A stretch of 64,000 bases of DNA. Origin: Microvirga sesbaniae (GTDB lineage Bacteria; Pseudomonadota; Alphaproteobacteria; Rhizobiales; Beijerinckiaceae). The DNA is taken from contig NZ_JAMXFJ010000005.1 of the NCBI RefSeq assembly GCF_025460805.1, positions 206,783-270,782 on the forward strand, written 5' to 3'. The position numbers and the translations under genes were made by a program. Shown here piece after piece: positions 63,929 to 64,000 of the stretch. The notes under the pieces were generated by a model. That model did no database searches. It saw only the letters and a list, made by a program, of their open reading frames with translations, and had not been told where the DNA came from. Numbering within the stretch: position 1 is the first letter of the stretch; each line of letters opens with the position of its first letter.

Positions 63929-64000
63929 GTGTGTGTTCCTTGAATGATGAGGATTGTTCAGGGAATGTCGGAATCTAACCGACCCAGCGGAGTGGCATCA

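Overview
The window is GC-rich chromosomal DNA of an alphaproteobacterium, most likely a member of Hyphomicrobiales (Rhizobiales), with Methylobacteriaceae such as Microvirga a plausible family. This placement is inferred from codon bias, the flagellin and DUF1217 types, the liv/paa/bkd protein types and two families of dispersed intergenic palindromes. No rRNA or tRNA gene, CRISPR array, integrase or insertion sequence was seen. Genes are densely packed, and many overlap as ATGA.

Layout. (1) 1-3507, minus strand: a polyol/sugar ABC importer, cut by the left edge. (2) 3966-9696, plus strand: a periplasmic amino-acid-type binding protein, a TorS-like hybrid histidine kinase with two receiver domains, a single-domain receiver and a receiver-adenylate cyclase, apparently one signalling operon. 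(3) 9888-14867, minus: branched-chain 2-oxoacid dehydrogenase E1alpha-E1beta-E2-E3, then a small monooxygenase-fold protein, a two-domain universal stress protein, a DUF2270 membrane protein and a metallo-beta-lactamase-fold hydrolase. (4) 18600-24096: a GntR regulator diverging from a TRAP importer and a UxaA-type sugar-acid dehydratase. (5) 25140-27660: a secreted protein plus exbB-exbD-tonB. (6) 27788-30590: an MBL-fold protein lacking its second zinc site, an FAD monooxygenase and a DUF2783 protein. (7) 30591-49125: a phenylacetate catabolism island. It holds a divergently transcribed livKHMGF-type importer, paaG-paaI-paaK-paaR, paaABCDE with an extra PaaA/PaaC-family gene, paaX, paaZ, an enoyl-CoA hydratase/3-hydroxyacyl-CoA dehydrogenase fusion and a thioesterase. 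(8) 49330-53418: an Lrp regulator diverging from a fused indolepyruvate ferredoxin oxidoreductase. (9) 53742-57555: four stand-alone receivers and a chemoreceptor. (10) 57745-64000: small envelope proteins, a LapG-like periplasmic protease, a DUF1217 flagellar-type protein and two tandem flagellin genes.

The main theme is aromatic and amino-acid carbon. The paa genes take phenylacetate through phenylacetyl-CoA, ring epoxide and oxepin-CoA to beta-oxidation. Indolepyruvate oxidoreductase and the bkd complex handle 2-oxo acids from aromatic and branched amino acids, and several importers could feed these pathways. The most notable points are the binding-protein/kinase/cyclase operon, the matching TetR-type operators before paaG and paaZ, an intergenic repeat family whose ends carry the stop codons of neighbouring genes, and the tandem flagellin duplication with an exact 1350-base offset.
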